From Turritopsis dohrnii (Eukaryota; Cnidaria; Hydrozoa; Anthoathecata; Oceaniidae): a stretch of 64,000 bases of DNA. Below are positions 12,043 to 23,700 of the stretch, one piece after another (position 1 is the stretch's first letter; each line of letters opens with the position of its first letter). The notes beneath the pieces were generated by a model. That model made no database searches and was not told the DNA's origin. It saw only the letters and a program-made list of their open reading frames with translations. The stretch covers positions 248,001-312,000 of the forward strand of contig BQMF02000232.1 of NCBI GenBank assembly GCA_027922465.2, given 5' to 3'. A program made the position numbers and the translations under genes.

Positions 12043-12798
12043 CCGTCTATCATCCTAACTTCGGACATCCTTCCAAACTTCGGACATAAAAAAAACATAT
12101 CCGCAAAATACAAACCACATCAGTAAAAGTCCATACTACACTGTGAATTAAACTATAAATCTAAAACTTGTCACAACTAAACTTAACAAAAATGAAACAC
12201 TTAAATTAGTTGACTGTACCCTTGAGACGAACGTGATTTATAATTACACTGCGTGTTTAAAGGCGAATATCCACTATGGATAATTGTCCAAGGACATAAA
12301 TACAAACATACGCAGGTGCTCATTACGTAGAGAAGAGTATGGTAAAATCATTATACGCAATTGATTAGTATCAAAGAAAAAAGTCGGAAAAAAATGTATA
12401 AACAAAACATTTCGCTAAATAATGATATTCGATGCTTGGTTCTCTGGTTACCTGGTTCTCATTCAGTTACAGATAAAAGATTCAATATATAGTTATTTCA
12501 AAAGTTAATACAAGTCGAAACCGTCTGCTATAATACTATTTAAGTTGTTCGACAGGATTGCTATTGCAATCCCTTGAGGATGACGTTTATCATTATTTTC
12601 AAATCTCTTATTTTCTACACGCTTAATTACGCTTCACGCTGACTTTATTGCGTTTGAACACATTATTTTATCAGCTAATATTTTAGTATTTATTGTGACT
12701 TGGTTTGATTGATTATGTACATTTCGTTTATCAGATAGGTCTGTTTATTTACCGTGTCCGAAGTTTGGAAGGATGTCCGAAGTTAGGACGATTGACGG
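12043..12798. mobile_element. MITE with about 45-bp terminal inverted repeats
   Basis: Left end ccgtctatcatcctaacttc followed by ggacatccttccaaacttcg; the right end, read in reverse, is ccgtcaatcgtcctaacttc followed by the same run. The terminal repeats contain a smaller internal mirror of acttcgg. The interior is AT-rich and non-coding, and includes a copy of the dispersed repeat at 12448. It lies in the A-specific part of the duplicated flank. Confidence 0.8.
12448..12560. repeat. Dispersed repeat, copy 2
   Basis: Shares tacctggttctcattcagt and taagttgttcg with 6208-6320, same orientation. Confidence 0.6.
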
Positions 12799-13498
12799 AA
12801 CCTTTAAACCAACCAGCCAAAAAACTTGGTAGAGCTTTGTGCTACAATGGTGGCTGCATGTAAACACATTCAAGTACCTATAATAGTAAAGACATTCAAG
12901 GAAAGGTTATCTCAGATAAGGAGATGTGAAAACAAATGTAGCTAATGCTTTTTTATGGATAAAATATTTTAAAAACTGAAACTAGTTGTCTTTTTGTTTT
13001 ATTTCATTTGATAAATGCCAAATATCTCTCAATTTACCAAAACATATGATTTAATTACAGATAAACTTAACTAAAAACCTTTTATAGTTTTCGAGAAATA
13101 TCTTCAAACAAAGACCCATCTGGACTTTTTTTTGGCGCATCCTGTAAAATTTTATCCTGGGAAAATACTAATGCATATAGAAAACAAACTTAAAAAGCAC
13201 ATTGCTACTACTACTATACTGATATGATACAGATACACAGCTTCGACATTTTAAACAAAAAGGTTTCTTTAAGACCAAACAAACGCAACAGAGGGAAACG
13301 TAAACTATCGCTGTCGCTGATTTTTTAGCCATATTGTTCCGCAATTACGCTAGTTGAAGCAGTTGACCATCATTTCTGTGCATCACACACTTTTTGCAGT
13401 CCTTTTGTGTGTGACATTTTGTTTCCCATACAGGGACCACGCCGAGCAGGATGGCTAAGGGGGGCTATAGCCCGCCCAATAACTTTTATCGTAAATTA

Positions 13499-13674
13499 CA
13501 GTAGACTCTCTCTAACTCGAACTTCGAAGGGGAAAACAAAACCGTTCGAATTATGGAGAGTTCGAGTTATAGAGAGTGATATTGCTAGGTTTTAGCTTGA
13601 AAAGGGACCCTCTGATTCAGTTGGAATTATGGAGAGTTCGAGTAATGGAAAGTCGAATTATAGAGAGTCTACTG
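13499..13674. mobile_element. Short palindromic MITE
   Basis: Begins cagtagactctctctaactc and ends with the reverse complement of cagtagactctctataattc. Internal tattgagagttcgag-like units repeat both motifs. About 176 bp, no ORF; the ORFs across it are shadows. Confidence 0.8.
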
Positions 13675-14149
13675 CATCTTAAAGTCACAATAAGTCGTGT
13701 ACACAAAAAGTCGCGAAATTTTTCTTTTTTAGGATTCGCAACTTTTTGTGCTCGCGACTTTTAAATATTTTTTCACGAAAAATATTTTGGAAGTCTCCAG
13801 CTATTTTTTCTCATTTCCGGAAAAGTGAACTCTGAAGAATTGCCCCACATAGAATTGCCAGCCATCTTTTAGTTGTATTCCAACGTCTTGTGTCAGCCCA
13901 TACAGTACCGTAGACGACACGAAGTGATGTTAGGTGGGCCATTATTTGAGGAAGCCCTACCATGGTTGGGGGGCTGGCGGGCAAGGAAAAGTTTTGGATT
14001 TTAAGCCCTCTTGATTGGCTAAAACGGCTTTCCGAAAATCAATTTTAAACAATAAGAAATCTATACTTGCGTGGAATGTTAGTGTATTTTCGAACAACAA
14101 GACTGTAGTTTCGAATTGATATGAATTACACCATGCGAAAATTATTACG

Positions 14150-14965
14150 AAATATATAGAAGAAGTAGTGAATGCTCTGTGCATTAAAGTGTCCGAAAAT
14201 GTTTCTTCTTGTTTTGTATTTGTCAATGAACTCATCTGCAACAATTCTCAAGTCTAGTTTATCAACAGCATCTTTATGGATGTGGAGAACTGGTAAGTTG
14301 TTCAGGCGAGAGTCTGTGATGGTTCATCGGAGATAGGTTTTCACAGGTTTCAAAGCAGAAAACGATCTTTCACTAATGGCGTTGGTAGCAAGCATTACAA
14401 GAATAACCTTGACGATTTTGATGACTTGGTCGAGCAGCGCTTGAGGAAAGAGATAAGATCCTCGATAGTGAATCTTTGCGTGTCGTAGCCAAGTGATGTT
14501 GTGATCGTAACCAAGCGATGTTGCGATTGTAGAGAGGAGGTCAATCTGTGTTCGTGTCAAAGGTTGATCGATATCTCGAGCGTAAAAGCGGCTAACTGAT
14601 TTCCATTTTGATTGATTTAAGGAGTACTTCCTGAAGATCGACAATTTTGTAATGAGGTTGGTCAAACCTTTGCCAGATGCAATAGATGATACGATCAATT
14701 ACTTCAAAATAAATTTGGCGGTATCAGTCTTTCGGTGTGTCACGGAAGTCATACGTATCTTGTGGATTGGATGCCTATTGGATATAACCTGGCATTTTCC
14801 TTTTCCGTGGAAGTTTCGTGTCAGCCCTCCAAGTTGAGTTTTCCATTTCAATACACGTTCCCAAAACAATTCGTACATTTCACTGTTTCTGGATATTTTC
14901 AAAACGGTAACCACTTGAGATGCCAGGTTTTGTCCTTCTGCTGCTGAACTATCCTTACGTTGCAA
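14150..14965 (-). pseudogene. hAT-family transposase remnant (ZMYM1-like C-terminus)
   Basis: On minus the reading gives ERVLKWKTQLGG, a segment with YFEVIDRIIYCIWQRF in a neighbouring frame, then LVMLATNAISERSFSALK and VKTYLR. This is the conserved dimerisation end of hAT transposases. A TGA stop follows KTYLR, after which the family tail continues as RLNNLPVLHIHKD and KLDLRIVADEF. At least one stop and one frame change make it a dead copy. No hAT ends or 8-bp target duplication could be recognised. Confidence 0.8.
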
Positions 14966-15087
14966 CGTAAATACAACATTAGAAATCCTTTTAAATTACT
15001 TTTATTGCCTAGCTTTATGTTTTAGATTTCAGTCACAAGTTACTGTCAATTTTTTAAAGAAGGTTATGGGCGTTTTCATTTGAGTCA

Positions 15088-15324
15088 CTTTTATCTTGTT
15101 TCCTGTTTTGGTTCGCTACTGCTCTATTGCCGAAAGGGGAACCATCCGCCCACGCCGCCAACGGTTAACCATAAAAGACTTCAGAGGAGACGCATACTCA
15201 AGATTACAATCACGCTTTATTCTATAGTAACATTTCTTAGTCCGCAAAGCACTGACATCGTGAAATGTTCAAATGAGTAGTTTACAGAGCAGAAGGCCAA
15301 AATTTGTTGAATAACAAGTGATAA
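15088..15324 (+). pseudogene. Inverted fragment of clcn7 exon 20 and adjoining introns
   Basis: Plus-strand sequence from about tatcttgtttcctgtt to aacaagtgat matches the minus strand of 19210-19430 in the intact gene. It includes the coding piece [15 protein letters not shown]. The exon's PRFPPI segment and its donor are lost, and the acceptor is mutated. It cannot be spliced as in the parent. It lies about 4 kb from the parent exon in opposite orientation. Confidence 0.82.
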
Positions 15325-15770
15325 TCATAAAATCATCATCATAGCAAATCATCATAAAAGTTTTCTGCTTAACCATTCCGCTTCTCTTAATTGCTTGAAT
15401 GCGATTAATGGGAAGCGTAACGTATGGCTCTACAAAGGGTAGTCGATAACTGAAGAATTGAAGATCTTCGCTACAAAGCACGACCTCTGTGTAAGGTGGA
15501 AGTATACGATGTATTACGAGATTCACACTAATGACATAAGCATGCGCATTAGAAACAATTGATAATGATGAGATGTGTTATATAAAAGCACATAAGAAAA
15601 AGAAGAAGGCGAAGATTATGTATGTAAGCATTATTGAAATCACTACTGCTCATGAAGAAAAACCATGACGTTTGAAAAGTTCAAAAAGCTACCGTAACAA
15701 CATTTTCTGTTCCTTTCTTTAAAGTCTTTGCAGGATTTATTTATAAAATACCGCAAGAAGGTACTGGTTT

Positions 15771-15950
15771 TACAGTGGAACCTCTAATTAACGGACACGC
15801 TAATTAGCGGTCACCTCATTTTCACTTTCATTTTCGGACACAAATTCATTTTCCCCGGCAAAAGTCAAACTCTCATTAGAAACTCTCCAAAAAGCGGACA
15901 CCTCTAATTAGCGGACAAAATTTTTTTCCCCGATGGTGTCCGTTCTTTAC
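15771..15950. repeat. Repeat built on cctctaatta(g/a)cggacac units
   Basis: The unit ctctaattagcggacac appears three to four times with ends tacagtggaacc and ggtgtccgtt. Such units are familiar in invertebrate MITEs, but the family is not named here. No ORF. Confidence 0.6.
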
Positions 15951-16178
15951 ATAACGTCATGTTTGTTATTTCTTATGCTTTCTAGATACACAAAAAATAT
16001 AAAAGCTTTTGATATCTTTATGCCATCATGGTTTTTCAAAGCAAGATCTACGATCAGTCTGTACATAGCAGAAGAAACACACTTACTTGTGACTACGAAA
16101 ACATTTATAATACATGAATTTATTCGTAAAAAAAACAACACTGAACGACAAAATCTCATTGGTAAACTAAATAATATT

Positions 16179-16308
16179 ATGGGACAAAACTGAGTCGGAC
16201 AAAATTTTAGTGGGACGAAAATATTAGTCGGACAAAATTTTAGTCACCTCCAAATATTTTAGTCACTTTTGTCCGACTAATAATATTGTCCGACTAAAAT
16301 TTTGGTCC
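16179..16308. repeat. Inverted repeat of gtcggacaaaattttagt units
   Basis: Two direct units (agtcggacaaaattttagt) face two inverted ones (actaaaattttgtccgac-like) around 16245. The whole folds into a hairpin of about 130 nt; probably a very small foldback element. Confidence 0.7.
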
Positions 16309-16851
16309 TTTTCTAAAATTTCATAACTTACGTAATTTTCGATAAGGATTATCGAAAAGCGTGCAGGAGTGCGCCGATTACTCTAAGTTCTAGATATGTA
16401 TAGGACAATGAGGGGAAAGGCATATTTAATAAAAACATGTCCAACGAAATCATCATACCACGACGGCACAATTTTGCCGTCGGAAAAAAATCCTAATTAA
16501 GGGTTGTATTTTTCAATTTCAATGTCATATCCTGATCAGTATAAAAATCTATTTTGGTTCCTGCATTGGCTTCAGGCGTTTCTTCTATTATGGCTGTCTT
16601 CTACCGGTGATTTTCTCTTTTCCTGTGAATTCCTTCCTGAACTAAGTGAGGCTATTAAAAACGCCAAATTTGTTTACGAAAGGGTTGAGAATCCCTTTAG
16701 AGCGTAAAGAATAAACAATGAACATCATGAAAACGAGCATTAATATTATTTATCAAAACTCTTTACCACTTTAGAAATTGTTTATTTATGACTAAGTCAT
16801 GTAAAAATATTGTATTCGTTGGTGAAACCGAGACGGATCTTCTGTATATAC

Positions 16852-17462
16852 TAGTTGTTCTAATTTAACGCGTACCACCTTTTTAGGGGAAAATGGTAAT
16901 TTATTTACCTCCAATTATTACGCGCAGCCAAACAATAAAGTATAAATAAACAGGCTAGAAGGAAGAAAAACACCACAAAGAAATTCTTTTTCGCAATTTT
17001 CAAGTTGCTATTTAGATGCAGTTTACGCTCAATAAGTGGAACCCTGGATATAAGTGGAACTTTTAGGAGATTTATCTCGGTCACATTTGGTCTTGAGGTT
17101 TCACTTATCCGAGCGTGAACCGTTTTTACAAATCGACTAAAAAAGGAATCATCAAAACTTGTCAACAGGACCATGAAGGACTACCACAAGCAAAGTTCAA
17201 GATATGGACAGACGAAAAAGCAATAAGAAGAATAACAAGAAAGGTGGAAATAAAAATAGGACTTTTTATTTTTGTTTATCAGTTAATAATGTATAAAAAC
17301 ATTTTTGTTGTTCTGAATTCAGGTCCTAATTTAAAGGAATTTTTTGTCCAATTATTAACGCTTTATTTAAAGTCCGAAATTTGCTAAGTTTTTTCAGTCC
17401 AATTTTCTACGCGTGCCGCCCAAAATAATTATTTTTTGCCACGTGTTAAATTAGAACAACTA
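16852..17462. mobile_element. MITE with terminal repeat tagttgttctaatttaac
   Basis: The left end tagttgttctaatttaacgc and the reverse complement of the right end (tagttgttctaatttaacac) match. Further subterminal similarity continues around cgcgt and ccaattatt. About 610 bp; the two small ORFs inside are unlike any protein I recognise. Confidence 0.72.
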
Positions 17463-17749
17463 CGATAACTGCTGCAAAATTTTCGAAGAGGTTACAAACA
17501 AAAGAACATAGTTTCTTAGTGTTACTTAGAGACACCGTTTATAAAACACGTACACGAATAAAAAAAGATGTCAGTAAAAAAAATTAAAATTAAAAACAAA
17601 AATAATCAATAAAAATGTCAATCGTGTGCAAAATTGAATTGTGGTCATACGTAGAAAACGTTAAACCCTAACAATATTTCATTATTAATTTTAGTTCATG
17701 TTGCAAAGCTGCAAGACGAAGAAGCTATGGTCACACTTTCTGTGTTACA

Positions 17750-20700
17750 TTATGCAGTTGAGTCCTCTTCCATTGATTGCTGCAGAACTTTTAATTCTTC
17801 TAGACCCATCTGACCCCGATGTGCCCACGTCCTATACCGCGCAAGGTCTTTACGAGTCACTATACCTGATACCTAAGAAAAACAAATGTGGTAATTTGCG
17901 ATAAACAGTGTAGATGTCAGATTTTTTGCAAAAGCCCCAGCTAACGTTATAACCACCCCTCAAACATAAATACGCCATAACCCAACGCCCATGATTACAT
18001 TGCTACCTGATTGTTTTCGTTGACAACAACGAGATGACGCAACCCAAGAGCACGGAACAATCTGAAACCACGATTTAATGAGGATTTCTGTGTTAAAAAA
18101 AATATAAAATAAAAAACAATATAGGAAAAGATATAAACAATAATTGCGACACTCCAGTGAAAAGAAACTCTTATGATTTGATCAAATGCTTAGCGTTATC
18201 GCACTTCATTAAAAAGTCCGAGCATTATGGCGTCTCCATCCTACTCCCGTTCATTAGAGTGCATTATCATTCATGTAGAATTGCCTCTGCAGGACTAAAA
18301 CAAAGTTTGTTGGTACCATTTTATTTGATAAATATTTTTCGCAAACTATGTTCATCAGATCGAATCTGTAGTATTATTATATCATTGTAATATTTTGTTT
18401 GCTTCAAACTTTGTTACAATGTTCTCTCTGTATTCATTGAAATATTCAAGAAACTGAAGAACATTTTCAATTTATTCAGTAAATGGCTCCGTTAAACGAA
18501 TATCCTATCTACGAATCGATAAAACATGAAACTGGTATAGCGTAGGCGACTCTAACGTACTAGAGAGCTTCCCGAATTACTACAACAAAATTAAGAACAA
18601 CAAATTTAACAAAACTTATCATTAGAGAATAATATCGTACCACTGACAGTGAACGATAACTATTACCATCAGATTTAGAGCTGAGTTTTCATTTCACTGT
18701 ATACAACTAGATATGACAGGATTACTAATCTACGCATGCGCACTAGCATTAATGTTTAGATACAGAATGATCCAAAACGAATCTTCAAAAAAATTAAAAA
18801 CTTTCAATACTTTCTATCCTTATCTAGATCCATGAGTGGATCGATATTTCTAACCAACCAACATTGACTATTTCTATCACGTGGTCAATCACCATATATT
18901 CAAAATCATACCTGTCACTTTTTATACCGGGAATTGTTCGGGCTTGGGCTTCGGTTCCGACTCAACTGAGTGGAAAAAGGCTCAGAAAGTGCTTACATAT
19001 TGAGATTTTTGTTAGAAGCTTCAAAACTACAATCAAAGCACAATATAATTGGATCATCCTTACCTCTTGTATCGTATAAGGCGCTGGGTTCATGAACGGG
19101 CGTAAATCCATATAACACTCCCTCTCACGTTGCGAGATGTAGATGCTCTAAAAAAAAAATAGAAAACAAAACATTAAAAATCACTTGTTATTCATCGAAT
19201 TTTGGCGTTCTGGTCAGTAAAATACACATTTGAACATTTCATGATGTCAGTGCTTTGCGGACTAAGGAATGTTACTATAGAATAAAGTGTGATTTTTCTT
19301 ACTCGTATGGGTGGAAACCTCGGGTAGGTGTCTCTGAAATCTTTTATGGTTAACCGTTGGTGACGTGGACGGACGGTCCCCCTCTCATAGAACACCTAAA
19401 AAAAGGACAGTAGCAAACCAAACAGGAAACAAGATCATATTTCCACAACTTTTTTCTTAAATTTTCCTGCTTGTCATGGTCGAGGTGGTGGCGTCAAACT
19501 GACTAGCGCTTGCAGCAATTTGTCTTCGTGAGTTGTGAGTTTCAAAATATAACACAAAGGGTGATGAAGGTATGTATCACAACCAATCAAAAACAACCAT
19601 AGGTTTTCCGTTTGCCTTCTTTAACTGTGACAAATAATCGAAAAGCCATCGCCTGAACCGCTAGTTTCAATCCTCCAATTATCAGTGCACGCAACATACC
19701 TTTTGTTTGAGAAGAATGATAAGTTGTGATCGTAGTATTGTCCCACGAAATGTTCCAAATAACTTTCTTGGACCTTTCTATTGAATAGAAGACAAGAAAA
19801 TAACAACTTTATCTTCTCTATAAGTTTTGCTAGTTGCTATGATAAATTGTTAGGCTAGTTGCTACTGATAAATTGGTCCATATGGCGTGTACTGATAACC
19901 TCCTTTTTTCAGTGGAACTCCAAAGGGGTATCAAGTTAGTTACTCAATTTACCTCATGTATCAAGTTACTTATACTGGTCAGGTGATTGTGACATTACAA
20001 CTCAAGAAAAAAATCCGTTAAATCTTGTACTGATAACGAGAAGGAAATGACCCTAAGAAACATTTCTACAATACTTACGCCTGTTTTAGGGACATTGTCA
20101 ACGACAGGAAAACCATTGTGATGTGATGCGGTGTTCTTGAGAACATCCATTATTCGACCAACCTACAGATGATATGAGAATATGATGATCTGATTTTTAT
20201 CAAGACGAGAAAAAAGAAGAAAAAAGCAGAAAACTCAGTGGGCAAAATCGTCAAAAAGTACACTGTGATGTAGAGCATTTTAATTGAAATTTTGTGGATA
20301 ATTCTACAGAAATGCAGTCCTTGGCAGAAGTTTTTCAACCAATGAACTGGCTGAGAAATCATCAAATCAAAGTTTGTTTGGATGGTTAAGTTTATCAGTT
20401 CCCTTCAAAGCAAATATTAGCCTGCATTCTTTGTTTTCATTTTTCACGAGCTATCGAATTCAGATTTGTTTCTGTCAGAAATGAAGCGTAAAGCATGGTT
20501 CAGTCCTGACGACTACGATGATTAAAATAAATTAATGGTCGCCATTGCCAATCACCAGGTGTGAACACTCACAAGTATTTCATTAGTAATCAGTAAGCAA
20601 TCAGTTGCTTTTGATATTTCATTGCCGTAATCGCCAGGCTTTTGCGACGACAGTGACGCTTACAAAAGGGTTCACACTAGACAACTACGACAATTATGAC

Positions 20701-23700
20701 GATTACAATGAACTTTAATCGTTGTAATCGCCAGGTCTGACCCAGGTGCAAAGGACTTGAGGACATGAAAGAGACTGTCAAGTTATTTTTCTCCAATTTG
20801 TTCAACTAATTTTTGTTGAAGGCATTTTCAAATCACCATCAGTTCCATTGACATTGCATATCAAAAAAGTACCTACACGCTCCTCAGTACGGAAGCACGC
20901 CACTGGTTCTTTCATGGCCTTGCTAAAATAATTGAAAATCAAATCCACTATACATCAGAACACTGATTATATTATATTATATTATTGGGAGTAGTTTGAG
21001 TATGTCGGACTTAGTCACCCAATAAATATCAAGAATATTGGGCTGGTTGAAACCCCGTTACTATGAAAACTTGACAATATAAAATTGTGTGAATTTTACT
21101 AGAAGTAATGCAGTTATTACCTTATGGTTATATGTGATGTTAACTGAGGTGTCTCCCAATCTAAGAATGGTACACCTGCCAATTTGATATGTATGTCATA
21201 AATACCCTGAAAATGTTGTTTAAATGTCATGCAAATAGCAATCTCCAGTTTACTGTTCATTTGTAGAAGACGGTTTAGATATAACACTAGAAGGAATCTC
21301 TACACAGTGTTCAGTCAGTTGATGACTGCTAACGAACTGATAAACTGCTGGTAAAGCCCATCACAATGGAGTATCGTTAGAAGAAAGAAATCTTTCGGGT
21401 TGCAGGAGGATGACAGTATTATTAACCACGAAGTTTTCTCATGCTGCTCAAACCATCCCCGACAGCAGCATAATTATCCTTACCTCATTGAAAAAATCTC
21501 CAACCCATTTCGCAACTATGATACATAACATTAACGGCAAGCCGTATGTGATATCACTGGTCGCTTCCATAACGATAACACAGAGACTTATGGTCATACG
21601 CATGACACCACCTGATAAAGAGGTAAGAGTAAGAAATTTGAAGTAATCAATCCACTGAAGCTAAACTGTATTCCACAGCTATTTACCTAACATAGATGCA
21701 GATCCAACTAACGCATACAGCCCAGGACTTGACCATTTTCCACTTGGAAATGCTAAGCGCACAAGCTCACCAAACAATCTTCCCATTGCAGCTCCACTTA
21801 AAATAACTGGGACAAATAAACCACTAGGCACGTATAAACCATAAGTCCAAGTTGCCAGAAGGAAATAACATATGAAGAAGCTGGTGATGGTGATCAACGA
21901 ATACAATTCTAAATAAACAGAACAGGTGATTCCTTTTTTATTTATTATTATTTTACCGAGGCCAGAATGAAATTACAGTGTACCTATTGTGAGCATCCAT
22001 CAGGAATGTATACCTCATATTTTAAGGTAGAGAACCTGCATATAATAGACTGATAGGTGATTGTGGTTTTATGTAGTTTTAGGCACTCGCTCATCACATC
22101 ACCTCATGCACAATCTGATAATAGCTTTCTGCTGCATACATTACTTTACTAGAAGTGATCATATTACATTAGCATTCAGTATCAGGATTTGAAACATTAT
22201 CAACTATCACCCTTGTATAACAAATCCACTGTCTTACCAAGAGAGCTATACACCCTTTCTGTACTGAGTCAGATGAAAGTGGCTCTTCAGTGTATCCGTC
22301 CAACATTAGAAATTGGAAAAGTAAGATTTTAAAAATTCAAAGCACAAAGTATCACAAGGGAATTGCTGACGATATTGAGCTAGTTTAAAGTGACAGAAAA
22401 AATATTATAACCTTTTCTTGCATGAAAAAGTGATATCGCTGATTTTTCTGGTGTACTAAATACCAATGTTCCCATTGCACTGAACTGACCATCTGGGCAA
22501 AAGAACTAATGATAAAAAAATCAAAAACTCAAAACAATATCATCCACAAAATGAAAAATAAACAAAATTTATGGCTCCCTATAGTTTATTGTTTAGAAAT
22601 AACTTTGGCTTTCCTTATTTCATTTCCAATAAAGCAGCATGCCTTGGACATGTCATGTAAGAAATAAAGTCACTTTTTTGATACCATATTTTTCACATGC
22701 CTGCAAAGTCTTAGTGGAGTTATAACTACCATCATCTCGACAATCTTGATGAAAATATATCAGTGAAAACGCAACACAGGAAGACATTGTCGCAACAATC
22801 AAACATTCTGCAACTCTCATTGGTCGGTTCTTTACAAATCTACAATGTAAAACAAAAATCTGTCAAAATAGCAAAAAAACCATTCACTCAACCTAAACAT
22901 ACAGACACTTGGAAAGCAATATTACAGCAATGGAAAAAAAAGTACTTTTTATAACAAAAAGAAGATTCTAATAAAATAAATAACACGATGGTTTGAAAAG
23001 AAAAATGTTTCTAAATTTCTGAAAAAATATAGAGAGAGATGGTTTGGCATGAAGATAAGTGCAATTTGAAAAATGACACTTACATTTGACAGAGAATACT
23101 AATTGCGTTAATTTCTTTGCAAGTTTAAAGTAAAAGCTCCTCAACTACATTTATTTTCCCCCGCATTAATTTCTTTCGTGTTAATTTCTTTCGTGCTAAA
23201 ATCATTGCGCGTTAATTTCTTGGAATAAGGTACATAAAATATTACCTCATTCGGAATATTGACAAATGGTGATTGATCGCATTGAATAATGCCCCAAACA
23301 AACCACCTGAAATACCAAACCGAAGAGGAATAAGCCAATAACCTCACTAAACTAAGAAGAGAGATAACTGATGATTCCATACCAAATATTCCCATTACCA
23401 TAAACAACGGTATTTCATAGCCTTGATAAGATCCCTTCAAAGAAAAATAAAGTAAACAAATTAGATTCCATCATAGTAAACAACTTATTACTCGATTCTC
23501 TGTTTATTTGTCTAACATGCAAAATGGTATGTGTGAGCTGCCAATGAAATTGGAAAGTCAGCAATGTAAGATCGAACATGAATTATTTCTCTTTTTGTGC
23601 GCGACGTCATTGTGAAACTACACGTTTTTTTTATAAGCAAGCAAGATCAGACATTAGTAGTACTGTTGCTTTAAAAATGATCATTTTTAGTAGTAATGTT

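Larger units (their letters stand above)
5081..13372. repeat. Segmental duplication, copy A (clcn7 5' half and upstream flank)
   Basis: This aligns collinearly, same orientation, with 26944-32157. Near-identical blocks include 5081-5640 with 26944-27500, 6575-7700 with 27527-28830, 8745-9790 with 29320-30310, 10240-10590 with 30640-31000 and 13000-13372 with 31805-32157. Copy A is longer because of extra DNA at about 5640-6570, 7722-8735 and 10600-13000. The left limit is the Harbinger insertion, not a true end of homology; the right limit is where similarity stops after a shared ttagttgaagcagttga. Confidence 0.9.
13373..17749. other. Repeat-filled spacer between clcn7 paralogs
   Basis: Between the end of the duplicated flank and the last exon of clcn7 B lie only the repeats and pseudogene scraps listed separately. 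I see no further gene. Confidence 0.6.

Noticed and set aside
18157..18390. 77-residue ORF near the clcn7 3' end
   Set aside because: Falls in an intron of clcn7, opposite strand, no similarity recognised.
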